DNA of 64,000 nt, from contig NMRB01000835.1 of NCBI GenBank assembly GCA_002633025.1, positions 130,639 to 194,638 on the forward strand. The letters run 5' to 3'. A model generated the notes under the pieces. It was not told the origin of the DNA, ran no database searches, and saw only the letters and a list, made by a program, of their open reading frames with translations. Below, piece after piece: positions 27,776-40,800 of this stretch (the stretch's first letter is position 1; each line of letters opens with the position of its first letter). The position numbers and the translations under genes were made by a program. The DNA comes from Notospermus geniculatus (lineage: Eukaryota; Nemertea; Pilidiophora; Heteronemertea; Lineidae).

Positions 27776-29394
27776 GGCTTCCCTCTGATATGATAGTAGG
27801 GGCCTACCGGTACCAGTACGATGATGAAAAGACTGGGTATAAATGGTGTAGGCCTATATTATAATAATATGGCACGGCATTATTACCCCAGTACCTTCAG
27901 AAATCTTTCTGGGAAACTCAAGGAACAGCTCATTCAGCACTCACTTGATCCTTTCAGACCCCCCGGTAGTAGGCCTACTACATGTACTACTACTGGGGGT
28001 GGGCCTGCCTATTAGAGAATACAATCAAACACTGACATCTCGGTCTGGGATCAGACTCCACTGTGCCACAAGCTGTAAACTCGACTGGCACTCTATAGGC
28101 CTAGGCCTATGTACTGGTAGTGGAAATAGTGGTTACTGCTGTTGTGTTATTCTTCTCTGGACCAGAGTCAGAGGCCAGAGCAGAGGGGGGCAGATATGGT
28201 GTCATCATAAACTAAATCATGATGGTATTATGGATGGTGGGATAAGCAGGCACTGGGAAATGGTGATATTCATATGAAACCTTCTACAAAACAAAATCTT
28301 GTACATACATCTTATTTTTTCTTCTCAGTGTTCATCACCAGCTGATCACACAATCCACACACCATCAACACTGAAACAATGTTTGGAAATAGTTTGGTTT
28401 CACTGCCTAGGGACAGATGGCGCTGACGCTCTTGGGAACGAGGTTGTTCACAGATGAGTCCACTAATCATCCTCGTCCTCATATCTCAGCTTCCCAAACA
28501 GGGAATGAACAGATGAAGATGATGATACTTAGTATAGTCTATGCCCATATTCCAACCCACTGAGATTGGTTTATTTCTAATTTAGCGACAGGCTCTTTCC
28601 TCCCTATTAGTTTCAATTAATATGGATTTGGATTGGATCAGTAATTTGGATAGTATAACTAAAAACATGATTGACTGTGATATTAAAGAACCAAAAGAAG
28701 GTGTTACTGTAATTGAGTTTTTGTTTTATTAGTGAAGTTCTCACAACCAAACAAGCAACAGCAGTGCCATGGATTCACGAGAAACAGCATATAAAATACT
28801 CGTTGGGTCTTTTGTTTCTAAGAATAGGTCCAGACATGCGAGAAGCTAGATTTGAGGAAGACTTTGATGACAACCCAAGTGCCTGTTAGCAAATGAATTA
28901 CAAATGAATTCCTTTCATGTAAAATTTGTCAATTTTTCTACGAGGGGCAGTTCAAGCTGCCAAACAAAAGCAAATGATACAGCATTGGTGCAGTTGACAA
29001 TACCAGCCCAGTCATTTGCATAGGCCTCTATGATTACTTCGCATTTCTCTGCAAGTCTTTTATCCTTGTGAACACAACAAACAGAGCCAAGTCCCAAGTA
29101 GAACAGACTTATGACTCATCAGGAGTGTTTAATACCTTATCCAAAGCATCTAAGGTTATGTACAAAATCATACTCTGGGTAAGTCCAACCAGAACAGGTC
29201 AGGCATAGCCTAGGCCAACATGTAGGTGTAAAATTCATACACAATGTTCACTTCACAAACAGCGGAATAATATCACAAAAGCTTTCATGACTTGGCAATC
29301 AGTGAAAATATATCCTACAATATGCAATACAAACATCTGATATAGTATTAATACTTTCATGTGCACAAATGAAACATCTTACCATGATAAAAAG

Positions 29395-29470
29395 TGTGGC
29401 GGTCAAGTTTTGCACCAAGACTCCGCGCACGTTACAAGCATGCTACTTGGTGCAAAACTCGACCGCCACA
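29395..29470. repeat. 76-bp perfect-type foldback
   Basis: Arms TGTGGCGGTCAAGTTTTGCA and TGCAAAACTCGACCGCCACA are near-complementary, with a spacer of about 26 bp. It would fold into a long hairpin. No coding capacity. Confidence 0.75.
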
Positions 29471-29498
29471 AAAGTATTACAAGACAATAAATGAATAG

Positions 29499-29638
29499 AG
29501 TGGAACCTCGCTATTAAGGACAAATTTGGGACCGATATATACTGTCCTGATTATAGGCCTATAATAAATAGAAATTACCACTTTTGGACTGAACTACGCT
29601 ATCGTTAATAGAGAGGAATCTTGATAGGAGGTTCCACT
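29499..29638. mobile_element. Foldback element with GTGGAACCTC ends
   Basis: Left end AGTGGAACCTCGCTAT and right end GATAGGAGGTTCCACT are inverted, 140 bp apart, with AT-rich non-coding filler. It resembles short Tc1/mariner-type non-autonomous elements; the assignment is tentative. Confidence 0.6.
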
Positions 29639-30109
29639 TACTACTTTGTATAAAGAAACATGAACATTCATGCAACCCATCCAGACATGAAGGACTCCTC
29701 TTTATTTTCCATTCCAGTTCACTTAAACGAACTCACAAATGTTTCATGTGTCAGCCACAGCAAATTTTCCTAAAATTCCATAAATAACATTTCTTGATGC
29801 CAAAGGATATCCATTTTGGCTGCATCAAAGGATACAAAAACCTTATATCATTGAATAAATTATAGCACTTGTCCCCAAAAGAGAGTATAAATATACAACA
29901 GATTTAAAATAGATAAAGACATAGGATCTAACATGCATGATTTCACAATAAAACAAAATTTCTCTTAAACAAAATTTAAATCTGCAATCTAAGGACCGCT
30001 AACCAACTGACTGTAAGAAAGTCATAACCAATCACCCTTTTCTATCAAATCTTGTAGAAAACAATTTCAGTATTCACAAAGAATGACAAGTCCCTAACAT
30101 ACACATGCA

Positions 30110-31515
30110 TCACACAGATTCCTTCAGAAAATCTAGCCTCCTCTTCATCCAGTCTCCCTCCTCTTTCAAATCATATTTCAGAAAGAATTTCAATAAATTC
30201 TTATATCTTTCTTCGATGTTGAACCCACAAAGAAATTGCAATTTGTGCAAATCAACCGGACAGAGGTGCATAGACTGCATGAAGTCTTCTTTTAGGTGCC
30301 CAGAACCATTCATACAACATGAAAAAAAGATACAATGGTCAACACCTAATATGTGGCTAACTTCATGGACCAGAAGCTTACAGCTTCTCTGAATAATCAT
30401 CTTCATCCTTTCCTCCTTTTCAACGGAAATATTTTTTTCCGTATTCCACCAGTGTTCAATTGAGAAAGTCATGGATGGGTCATAGCGATAAAAACTAAAG
30501 ACAGCGACCCGGTGATTCCCTGCAGCCATTCCGGCAACAAACAAATCATCTGAAGCTTGATACAAATCTTCCATCGTGAGTGCAATCAAGCAAAGAGCAT
30601 CACTGGGTATTCTCCTCTTTAGGTTGACAAGGATGGAGTTGACCTGGAGCTGGCGTTTGCCACTTTTATCATCGTGACGAGAATCCAAGTGAAACTTCTG
30701 TGGTCTTGATAGCTTTCTCGTTCTGGATGAATCTGAAGAGCAAGACAAAAGAAGGAAATGAGTAAGTGTTTGAATTGCATGAGCCCCTTACTCAGGTTAC
30801 CTTACTCTATTAGGCCTGAGGAAGTTAAATCCCCCACCCCACCCCATCCCTGGTATTTCTGTGGTTGTACTAACTGAATATGAACACCCAGACTTAATAG
30901 TATCAGTACCTGGCAGCAAGTGATGATTCTCGGCCAACAATGTGTACATGCTTAACACAATACTGAAAAACTCCATAAAGAATGGAACGTTTTTTACATA
31001 CTTGTCTGCTTCCTTTCTTCTAACCAATAGATGGAGTTGGTCCCTTTCTCTGTCTCTAGAGGAACATTGGGCAATACTTCAACAGGCAGTGAGAAGAATG
31101 CCTTGGCATATTCAACAAGAATGTCAAAGTTAGGTGCAGAACCACAAGTAAAGTCTCCTAAGGGAAGAAGGTATATTTTCCCACCCGGATACCTTTCAGG
31201 AAGACTATGTCCATGTGGTATAAAGAGTTGTTTCATTGCCTTGCACTTTCTGGAGGAAATCCATGGATTTTCTTCAAGGAATTGAGCAAATGTTTGTCCC
31301 TCTTCATTATACTGCGCCAACCAGTCATCGGCTGAGGTAGGGGCCGGAACAGGGGAGAAAAAGGCACCAGTGGGTTCAAGTTCCTTTGGCAAACATTTTG
31401 CATCATCATTTATGGCTCTTCTTTGTTGTGATTCTGATGGGGGCCTAAATCCTGTTGCATAGGGTATGAATTTGGACTTTTGCTTCCGTTGAGATGAGGC
31501 CTTGGTTTTCGGCAT
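30110..31515 (-). CDS. Archaemetzincin (AMZ1/AMZ2-type zinc metalloprotease)
   Basis: Two coding exons, 31515-31002 and 30732-30110, give 378 residues (vertebrate AMZ2 is about 360). ATG at 31515 follows an acceptor only about 12 bases upstream, so a non-coding first exon lies toward 32.4-32.6 kb. The first exon encodes the variable N-terminal half with FIPHGHSLPERYPGGKIYLL. The second holds the catalytic domain, with HEVSHILGVDHC at about 30335-30367 matching HExxHxxGxxHC, then CCM, which completes the CX4CXM part of the archaemetzincin signature. The last structural zinc pair, usually CPIC, reads CPVD here (Asp codon at 30251-30253), so one of four Cys is replaced. Family members are proposed aminopeptidase-type metalloproteases. 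I cannot decide between AMZ1 and AMZ2. Confidence 0.92.
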
Positions 31516-31767
31516 TTCGACTCTAGTCTGGAAAATACAAAGAAGTTAACGATTGAAAGCGGTCTACATTATTGTTGCCGAAAACACCTGAGGCCAGGCA
31601 GGATCAAGCCCCAAATGAAACTATCAGGCTGAAATGATACGTACACCTGTACTCCAAATCTACTCAAATCAGAACAACATGAGAAGGGAGCAACCGACTA
31701 ACAATTTCCACTCTGCTGACTCAGACCAACAGCAGTATCGGTGCAAATATTAGGTTTGGCTTGTCAA

Positions 31768-32014
31768 TTAAAGGAGTTAGACGCCGAAGTTGTAAACACT
31801 CACTCACTGGTTCTCTATCCACGGACGCCTGCGGTGCTGCCACCTATTGTCGGTGATATGTACTGACATGAATATCGTGAGTGAGTTGCATCGGACCGGG
31901 AACCAGTCTAACGATCACGGGTGTTGCCACCTGCACGAAGGAATAAAACTAGTTTGCCGACCATATTTGTAAACAAACCAGCTTGTTTACAACTTCGGCG
32001 TCTAACTCCTTTAA
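31768..32014. mobile_element. TTAA-bounded MITE, 247 bp
   Basis: Starts TTAAAGGAGTTAGACGCCGA and ends with its complement TCGGCGTCTAACTCCTTTAA. The inverted repeats extend about 30 bp, through GTTGTAAACA. TTAA at both outer edges fits piggyBac-like target duplication. Located in the 5' region (intron 1) of the archaemetzincin gene. Confidence 0.8.
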
Positions 32015-33015
32015 GGATCATTGTGCAATACTAATAATAGACACCGGTATCATTGTGCAATCCATCACCAAGCCCAACATTTCCGTGGGTTACTTATCAC
32101 TAAGAATTATATCATAAAGAACACCCTAAACACAGCTACAGCAAGACCTACTACAATACAACAATGACGGTACTACATACATTAGCCAACTCCAGTACAT
32201 GATACAGTATACACTATTATACACAGATACACTGGATACATTGTATACGGATACGTGTAGCCACAGCCTTTATTTGGGAGGCCTAGGCTTAGGTTATACC
32301 TCTTAGTTATCATGAGACAACAAGCTCAAAGACGAAAATGCAATTTTGTTATCAATGCTGCGAGAAAGAAAGGACATATCTTGAGATATAATACCTGACT
32401 CGGCAGAAAAAAATCAGACAGAGTCGCATCACTTCCTGGATATGGCCATGTTTACACTTGTACTGCGCCTTCTAGATCCTTTGCACTGTTTGCGTACACG
32501 CAATGGATTACAAACTAGTCTGAGAAGTTACACAAACTAACACCAGAGTGCGCCACTTGCCCGTGACTCGATTTTGACAGCTCGTGGCGTGGCCTTCTCG
32601 CGATTTCCGTCTTCCCGCCAAATCTTGTAGACCTGAAAATGTGAGATTACCGTCCATGAGCCACTCTCAATGAATAGGAATCCCTGCTCCTCGTCAATTC
32701 AGGTCGATCAGGTGCGTTATGAGCATGCTAATGTTGACTCGTTGGGGAATTTTGCACTACAGGCTAAATTAGCATACCCGGTACGGTATCATGCTATAGT
32801 CGGCTACATTGTATATACTAGCCCAGTGCCAGGCGCCGCATCATCGTAGAACATGGCTGCTGTACTATCATGCTATCTTGTTCCTAGGTTGCTGTGAAGG
32901 TATCTAGCCTACCTGAAGAACTCTGAGAGGCCAAGCTATCATATTCTGGTAGTGGTACACAGGGCTTGAAGCAATGTTAGGCCCTAAACCCTGATGTTGT
33001 AGGCCTACCGTAACC

Positions 33016-33141
33016 CTACAGGGTTAGGGTTTAGGGTTAAACCCTTGGTGGATCAAAATCCACCTAGGTATATACTAAATGTCAGTATACCTACGTGTAG
33101 GTAGATTTTGATCCACCAAGGGTTTAACCCTAACCCTGTAG
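33016..33141. repeat. Foldback with TTAGGG-like arm tips
   Basis: The arms read CTACAGGGTTAGGG..TTAAACCCTTGGTGGATC and GATCCACCAAGGGTTTAACC..TAACCCTGTAG, with a core containing ATCCACCTAGGTATA. The inverted repeat spans nearly the whole 126 bp, around a loop near 33075-33085. It would form a very stable hairpin. Confidence 0.75.
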
Positions 33142-33468
33142 TGAGGGTTGCAACCTTAATGAGGGTTTAGGCCTAAATCGCTTCAAGTCCCTGTGTTCTG
33201 GTACAGGCCGAAGGATGGGAATGGGCAGGGTGGGGGGGGGGGGTAATTTTAAACGTCATAAGTCAAGGAATCAAGAATGTCACAGTCCATTTCATTCCCC
33301 TTTATATGTAGGAGAGGGGGTAGGCCTAAGTTCAAATTCCTCCAGCCTCTGCATTGTTTCTTATATATCCTTGGACAAGGCACTTTACTCATCAAATTAC
33401 TGTTAATCCAGCTGTTAATGACAACTAGTTTGTCATTTTAGAGAAACTGGTGTGAACTCCTAGGAAGT

Positions 33469-33610
33469 GGGCGCGGATCCAGGATTTCCGGTGAAGGGGC
33501 ACCCCACAAAGTTTTCAAAAATGGGATGCCAAATATTCTTTTCCTGGCATCTCAGGCAGAAAAAACATCACTCTCCATAAGAGGGGTGCGCCCCCGAAAT
33601 CTGCCACTGG
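33469..33610. mobile_element. Degenerate element with GCGGATCCAGG end
   Basis: GGGCGCGGATCCAGG at the left and CGCCCCCGAAATCTGCCACT at the right resemble the ends of the 27621 and 45318 elements but are more diverged. The interior is non-coding. Confidence 0.45.
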
Positions 33611-34007
33611 GAAGGGTGCGAAATTACTAAGATCACGTGACCTAATACTATATGGGCCATGGTTCCAACATACCTAAGAAACCATCCTCTCTGAATATGA
33701 AGCAATGCCTTAGCCACATTTTCTGTCTCAATCGGCCCCACTCCAAATGTTTACAGTATGACTTCCTGAATTTTGCTGTGTTGGAGGCAATGAATGACCA
33801 TGTAGTATTAAAATACTAGAAAAATGAAGTCCCTCCTTCCACTGCTCAAGGCAGTAGGACCAAACTATGGATTTTTCCATGCAATGCCAATGACAATATA
33901 TTGGATATTGGAGCTTTTGTGTTGGCTTTACATATTCTAAACATGTGCATAGTATCACCTTCCTGTAAAATGATTGCTCGCTCCATTTGCCTCATTTCTT
34001 TTTCAGC

Positions 34008-34108
34008 AGTATGGAACTCGGAGGTAGGGCATCTGTTGAAAAGGAATGGATCTTTCAGATCTAAGCCATCTGGTGTGAACTACCTCAACAATGCCGAGGA
34101 TCTGGATG
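34008..34108 (+). other. Candidate upstream exon of the SLC35A4-like gene
   Basis: Bounded by CTTTTTCAG and a GATG|GTATGT donor. One frame is open throughout (..GHLLKRNGSFRSKPSG..). If spliced to an acceptor at 34852-34853 it stays open into the ATG at 34877. It could therefore extend the cytosolic N-terminus or be an untranslated exon. The acceptor at 34853 has a poor pyrimidine tract. Confidence 0.35.
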
Positions 34109-34876
34109 GTATGTTCAAGCTGTTACCACTTTGACCCCCTGAAAATACTCCATGTCTCTGCCATGTTGACCACCATTTTTTTCTTGATTCAAAGTTAAAG
34201 TGGTGTGTATGTCGCGGCCACACCCAAGATTTCTGCTCTTGTGACCTTTCCCTATAGGTATACTTCTCTTTGGACCAGCTCTCCTCTGCATCCAAACGAA
34301 CTGCCCCAACAGTGTAAACAGCACTGAGTGCATTGCAATGATTTCAAAAAATCACCTAGTGTCAGTTAGTTATTGAACACAGCAGCTGGGTTAATATTGT
34401 GAACATCCAGCCAGTGGAACACTGTCGAAAATAGTTATTGAACAACAGCAGCTGGATTATTGTGAACATCAGTGGAACACTGTCAGATTTTGTTTTTTCT
34501 CAATTCTTGTAGGAGGTTTTCTCTCTTGCCTTTTGCATCTGAATGTCTACCACATTATGGTTGCAGCAGCCTATCAAAGATTTTTAGGTCATTCATTGAT
34601 TGGGGTTACAGTTTAGGCTTGCCTTATGTCTTCATTTGGGCAAATAATGGTGTATAAATTGATTTTAAAAATCATTTAGTAGGCCTATTCATCTTTGGTG
34701 TGCACCCAGCTTTATGAATTCAATGCAGATATTTACCTTGTTTCTGTAATATTCCATTCCAAGGCATTGTTGAAACAGAGTGTAATGTAGTAATCAATTC
34801 CTCTACATCTGGGATTGGATGTTAGAGAGGAAAATATTCAAGTTACCAATCAGTCAGTTTGCAATTCGGGGACAAA

Positions 34877-37800
34877 ATGGCCATTAATACTAATCATGGA
34901 GCTAAACTTGAGCGACCTGAAAATGAATCTCCTGTTTTGCCTGACACCAAGGCTAAAAGGGTAAGTTTCTGTCGTAACACTCTGCCATGTTTGGGAACAA
35001 CAAAGTTTTGGAATGAGACAAGTGGTGTGAATCTGTCATCCTTTCATATATAATTCACTCGTGCAAAAGGAGGAGTCAAAAGTTGGTTTACCTTGGCTCA
35101 ACATTGTTTTGATTCCGAGGATGATGTAGGTTTGCTGTGAGCCATTGCCTTTTTCCCCGCCTTTTCCCTTGGAAATTTTTACTGGATACTGCTGTGAAAG
35201 ATACAATATGCAAATTTTCATACATTTTTAATCGACGTAGGGGGTGGGAGGGGGTAAATGTTTTCACAAAGGAGAATTCATACAAATTAGGAGAATACAT
35301 TTGAGTCTTTATGTACCATACAATGGAATTTCATTACGGTAGGTCAGGACAAAAGTTGCAGGGTACAAGAGATGGAGTATTAGGGGTATTCACCGCCTGC
35401 TGCATTAGTGTTACTTCTGAGACTCCTACAAGAGTGGTGCCCAACAAGGTCATTACCAAAGGATTTTGACTTCTGGCTCCCAATGAAATTCAGTCAAAAC
35501 TGTTTTGGTGTGTGTTTTAAAGTTGAACCAGGAGGTCAAAGCTCGGTGCATTGAAATCTGCTGGTAAGGTACGACTATAATCTTTCAGGAAGTGAGTGAC
35601 TTAGAGAGTGGCAAGGCTGATTCATCACTGCCAACACCTCGTAGACCTGTTAACATAATGCTATGGAGATTTTTGTTACTCATGGGGTGAGTTTGCCTGC
35701 ATGTCTCGAAACTCATATGTTGGTGCTGGGATCTCCCTCCTCATGACAATGAAATAAACATTGGAGGGATATCGCCGATATCAGTAATCATTTGAATTTA
35801 CCATGATAAAGTATATAAAGTCAATTTCCAGAATATTTAGCAAATTTTCGATCCCAACCGGGGTCTTCTTCAGGCTGGAACTTTACAATCTGAAACTCTA
35901 GAAAAGACTCAGTCTTTTCTTGAATTTACCATGAAGTTTATTTTTGTGATGAAAGTGCATCAGTGACACGAGTGAGGTGATTTCCCCATGGACTTCCAAT
36001 GTAGAAACCAGAAACAATAAGAACCACCAAGAATATATAATGACTAAAAAACGAGCCTAATATTTCTTCATATCTTTACTCCACACGTCTATTTTTGACT
36101 TTTTGATAAGTGGTACTTAAGCTTATACATGTATATTCTTGGTACCACATGATGACTAGCAAATGAACACACATACATGTAACATACGAGTTGTTTATTT
36201 CTAATACCTGTAACTGCACATTAATTTCAGTGTTGCCATTTATGGCTCATATACAATTTTGGTGCATTTATGTGAAAAGAATGGAAAGATGCCATTTAGT
36301 TCAGCTTCAGTAGTACTACTCACAGAAACTACTAAGGTAAGTCTACCATCATTTATAAATTCACAAAACTTTACCAGTACTCATTGCCATTTTGACAGGG
36401 TTCCCCCTGGTTTCTGAAAAACATTCTTCACTTTTTTGGTGAAAAATTAAGTCCAAAAAAATATTCTTCACTTTTCTTCAGTCTTTTTTTGTTATCACCA
36501 ACTCTGAACAAGCCCCGCCAAAAAACTTCGTCAGTTTAGACTGCGACATTGTTTGGTTCACGAATAGATAATGACAACAACCCTCTAAGATAAGTAAGAC
36601 GCACTGCGATTGGTGGAACAACTTCGCGCCCATTTTGTGTGGTCGGTGTTTATTGGTCACAAGCACGTGCTCATTCATCCTGGCTTTCCCGCCAGCATTC
36701 CGCGAATCAGTGGCCTGAAGTCACTACACGGGGTCCAATTTGGGCCCCGGTTTCGGCAAAGGTGGTGACTTTGTGGTGGGACTTTAGAACATGTGGGTTT
36801 GAAAAATTAGGGAAAATACAATTTTGATTGTTCAATAAATTTTTATTGGTCAAAAAGCAATGGGGTACTGGCAAACCGCATCCGCGACACGGCGCTGACT
36901 ATCAACCTGGGTAAAACTGCGTCATTGAAAGTGAGGCTAACGTTATTTTCCAATTAATTCTGAATAGCACACCCTGTTTCTAGGCCAAATATAACTAAAA
37001 CGTTGCACTCAATTTCTTATTTTACTTTTCTGTCAGTAAGTACAAAACTGCTAAAATATATCTTATTGCTTTCGAGCAAAAATCCCTGCGGGAACATGAT
37101 GAATTTAATTGATAAAGTTCACCATTTTAGCGTAAATGACAGGCCAGTGACCGACGTCATGGGTTGTGAATGACGCAGTTTTTGTAACGTCAGAATGACG
37201 CACGATTCCTGATGACGTTCAACAATGGCAAAGCATGTGCACTTGCGTTTTACCCAGGTTGATGACCAGCGCCTCCTTTTTGTTTGCCGGTACCCCATTG
37301 CATTCACCACTGTGATGATTGACAGTAAATAAAAGTTTTGGAATGAGACAAGTGGTGTGAATCTGTCATCCTTTCATATATAATTCACTCGTGCAAAAGG
37401 AGGAGTCAAAAGTTGGTTTACCTAGGCTCAACATTGTTTTGATTCCGAGGATGATGTAGGTTTGCTGTGAGCCATTGCCTTTTTCCCCGCCTTTTCCCTT
37501 GGAAATTTTTACTGGATACTGCTGTGAAAGATACAATATGCAAATTTTCATACATTTTTAATCGACGTGGGGGGTGGGAGGGGGTAAATGTTTTCACAAA
37601 GGAGAATTCATACAAATTAGGAGAATACATTTGAGTCTTTATGTACCATACAATGGAATTTCATTACGGTAGGTCAGGACAAAAGTTGCAGGGTACAAGA
37701 GATGGAGTATTAGGGGTATTCACCGCCTGGTGCATTAGTGTTACTTCTGAGACTCCTACAAGAGTGGTGCCCAACAAGGTCATTACCAAAGGATTTTGAC

Positions 37801-40800
37801 TTCTGGCTCCCAATGAAATTCAGTCAAAACTGTTTTGGTGTGTGTTTTAAAGTTGAACCAGGAGGTCAAAGCTCGGTGCATTGAAATCTGCTGGTAAGGT
37901 ACGACTATAATCTTTCAGGAAGTGAGTGACTTAGAGAGTGAGGCAAGGCTGATTCATCACTGCCAACACCTCGTAGACCTGTTAACATAATGCTATGGAG
38001 ATTTTTGTTACTCATGGGGTGAGTTTGCCTGCACGTCTCGAAACTCATATGTTGGTGCTGGGATCTCCCTCCTCATGACAATGAAATAAACATTGGAGGG
38101 ATATCGCCGATATCAGTAATTATTTGAATTTACCATGATAAAGTATATAAAGTCAATTTCCAGAATATTTAGCAAATTTTGGATCCCAACCGGGGTCTTC
38201 TTCAGGCTGGAACTTTACAATCTGAAACTCTAGAAAAGACTCAGTCTTTTCTTGAATTTTCCATGAAGTTTATTTTTGTGATGAAAGTGCATCAGTGACA
38301 CGAGTGAGGTGATTTCCCCATGGACTCCCAGTATAGAAACCAGAAACAATAAGAACCACCAAGAATATATAATGACTAAAAAACGAGCCTAATATTTCTT
38401 CATATCTTTACTCCACACGTCTATTTTTGACTTTTTGACAAGTGGTACTTAAGCTTATATATTCTTGGTACCACATGATGACTAGCAAATGAACACACAT
38501 ACATGTAACACACGAGTTGTTTATTTCTAATACCTGTAACTGCACATTAATTTCAGTGTTGCCATTTATGGCTCATATACAATTTTGGTGCATTTATGTG
38601 AAAAGAATGGAAAGATGCCATTTAGTTCAGCTTCAGTAGTACTACTCACAGAAACTACTAAGGTAAGTCTATCATCATTTATAAATTCACAAAACTTTAC
38701 CAGTACTCATTGCCATTTTGACAGGGTTTCCCCTGGTGTCTTAAAGGGCCTCTAGAGGCAGCTCGCCATTAGGCTACTATCAGTACCGGTTCTTCGGCCA
38801 GGCGGCGCCACTTTAACGTAATAATCACTAGTACGAGGTATTCAACCTGGGTTTTCCCCGTGGTTTTCCCCTGCCATGCTGGCTGCCTCTAGAGGCCCTT
38901 TAACATTCTTCACTTTTTTCGTGAAAAATTAAGTCCAAAAAAATATTCTTCACTTTTCTTCAGTCTTTTTTTGTTCATAATCACCAACTCTGAACAAGCC
39001 CCGCCCAAAAACTTTGTCAGTTTAGACTGCGACATTGTTTGGTTCACGAATAGATAATAACAACATCGATAAAGTTCACCATTTTAACGTAAATGACAGG
39101 CCAGTGACCGACGTCATGGGTTGTGAATGACGCAGTTTTTGTAACGTCAGAATGACGCACGATTCCTGATGACGTTCAACAATGGCAAAGCATGCGCACT
39201 TGCGTTTTACCCAGGTTGATGACCAGCGCCTCCTTTTTGTTTGCCGGTACCCCATTGCATTCACCACTGTGATGATTGACAGTAAATTTTTCCTCGTCAC
39301 TGGTGAATTACATTCGTCAATGAAGATCTTGACGAGCACCAGCGGGAACCCTGATTTTGATAGCCCCCCTCGCCCCCCTCCGTCAAAAACCTCTTGGTGG
39401 TCAATCACACGTGGTATTTGAAGAATAGTTGGAGATCTGTCTATTTTAGCATTGCAGATTTCATTTAGGAAGGAAAAGGAAGAATTATGTTGATATGATT
39501 TCATTTCACATTTCAGCTCATTCTTTCCATTGGTATGTTCATGCCAGAGGTCCATGAGAAGGGCTTCATGGTACCAAAGTTTTCATTTGTCATCCTCTTC
39601 GCTGTCCCAGCAGTGCTCTACTGCATCAACAATAATCTTTGTGTTCACATGCAGCTGCAGATGGACCCTGCAACTTACCAGGTAATTATTTTCGTCAATG
39701 TGGTATGGTTTGGAAAAGGTGTCCTTGTCAGAATGCATTAAGTTCATTGACAGAACCAAAATCAAGACACATGATTTAGTCAAATTTTGTGCCATGTGAC
39801 TTTCAGTGAATGTGATCAATTCAATTCAAATAAGTTTATTGCGCCTTGTAGTAAATGGATACACATCGGCGGAAATACAATAAAATGGTGCATGTTTGAG
39901 AGGCAAAGATTAAGACATGAGGAACACAAGGTGGATGGGGAACATGTGGCAGGCATTTCCAATAAAGTTTTAATGAAAAACTGGACGATGTATAACCGAC
40001 ATTACCCTGTAGGCTTAATTGTGATGCAAGGTATTGACATAATATTGATCTCTTATTTGAATGAAGTTGGGAACCGTTGATGGTGGATTTGAGAAGTAAA
40101 TGTGAAATGAGCAGTTGACATTTCACAATTAGGGTGTATTAATGCAGTTAATGTAAGCATGGACCCCGGCCCTTGACTGGGGAATCTAGCTCGCGACCAT
40201 CAGTTGAAACATCAAAGGCTGAAAAAGCAACCCCTCAAATTGATATTCTTCACACACACACTCATTTGTTTCATATGAACCATTTGATATTTACCACAAA
40301 ACTGAGTGACAAAAAATCTACGTGGTAGGCCTAATAGCTAATACTAGTAAGTGGTTGATGATGAAAGGTTCATGTAGCAAATACCGATTGACCAAAATTT
40401 CTCTTCTGTGGAGGTACATGTAGTGTACATTGCAATATTATTGTTGTAGGGTCACTCTAGTCACTTGATTAGGCCTGTCTTGTCTATGTCTTTGTTTTAT
40501 TTATTTTATCTTTTGTCTTGTGTTTTGTAGAATCTCTGTAGTATTAACGGCTTTGTTCTTTTAGTACCAATGTATCGCTCTCTTGCATATACGGTGAATA
40601 AAGCTATTCGTAATTCGATGTGATTGTATTGATCTGTATGCCACGGCAAATATGATCCTGTTTGATTTTTCTCATACGCAGGTTCTCTGTAATCTGAAGA
40701 TCTTATCGACTGCCTTCCTCTATCGACTGATCATAAAGCGACCCATTTCTCCTAAACAGTGGTTGGCACTTTCCATGCTTGCTGTTGCAGGGGGCTGCAA

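Larger units (their letters stand above)
27776..30109. other. Intergenic region between DIS3L and AMZ
   Basis: No convincing exon. It should hold the DIS3L promoter and non-coding first exon (27.5-28.6 kb) and the 3' UTR of the archaemetzincin gene. Two small foldback elements lie at 29395-29470 and 29499-29638. Confidence 0.4.
32015..34007. other. Head-to-head intergenic region between AMZ (-) and SLC35A4-like (+)
   Basis: No coding exon recognised. About 32.4-32.9 kb, locally less AT-rich, is the likely divergent promoter area. Two repeats inside it are listed separately (33016-33141 and 33469-33610). Confidence 0.35.

Noticed and set aside
30105-30392. Plus-strand open frame opposite AMZ
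   Set aside because: Shadow of the archaemetzincin catalytic exon, which has the diagnostic HExxHxxGxxH motif on the minus strand.
33016-33141. Interstitial telomere array
   Set aside because: Only two or three imperfect TTAGGG-like units on each arm. The inverted-repeat structure explains the region better.
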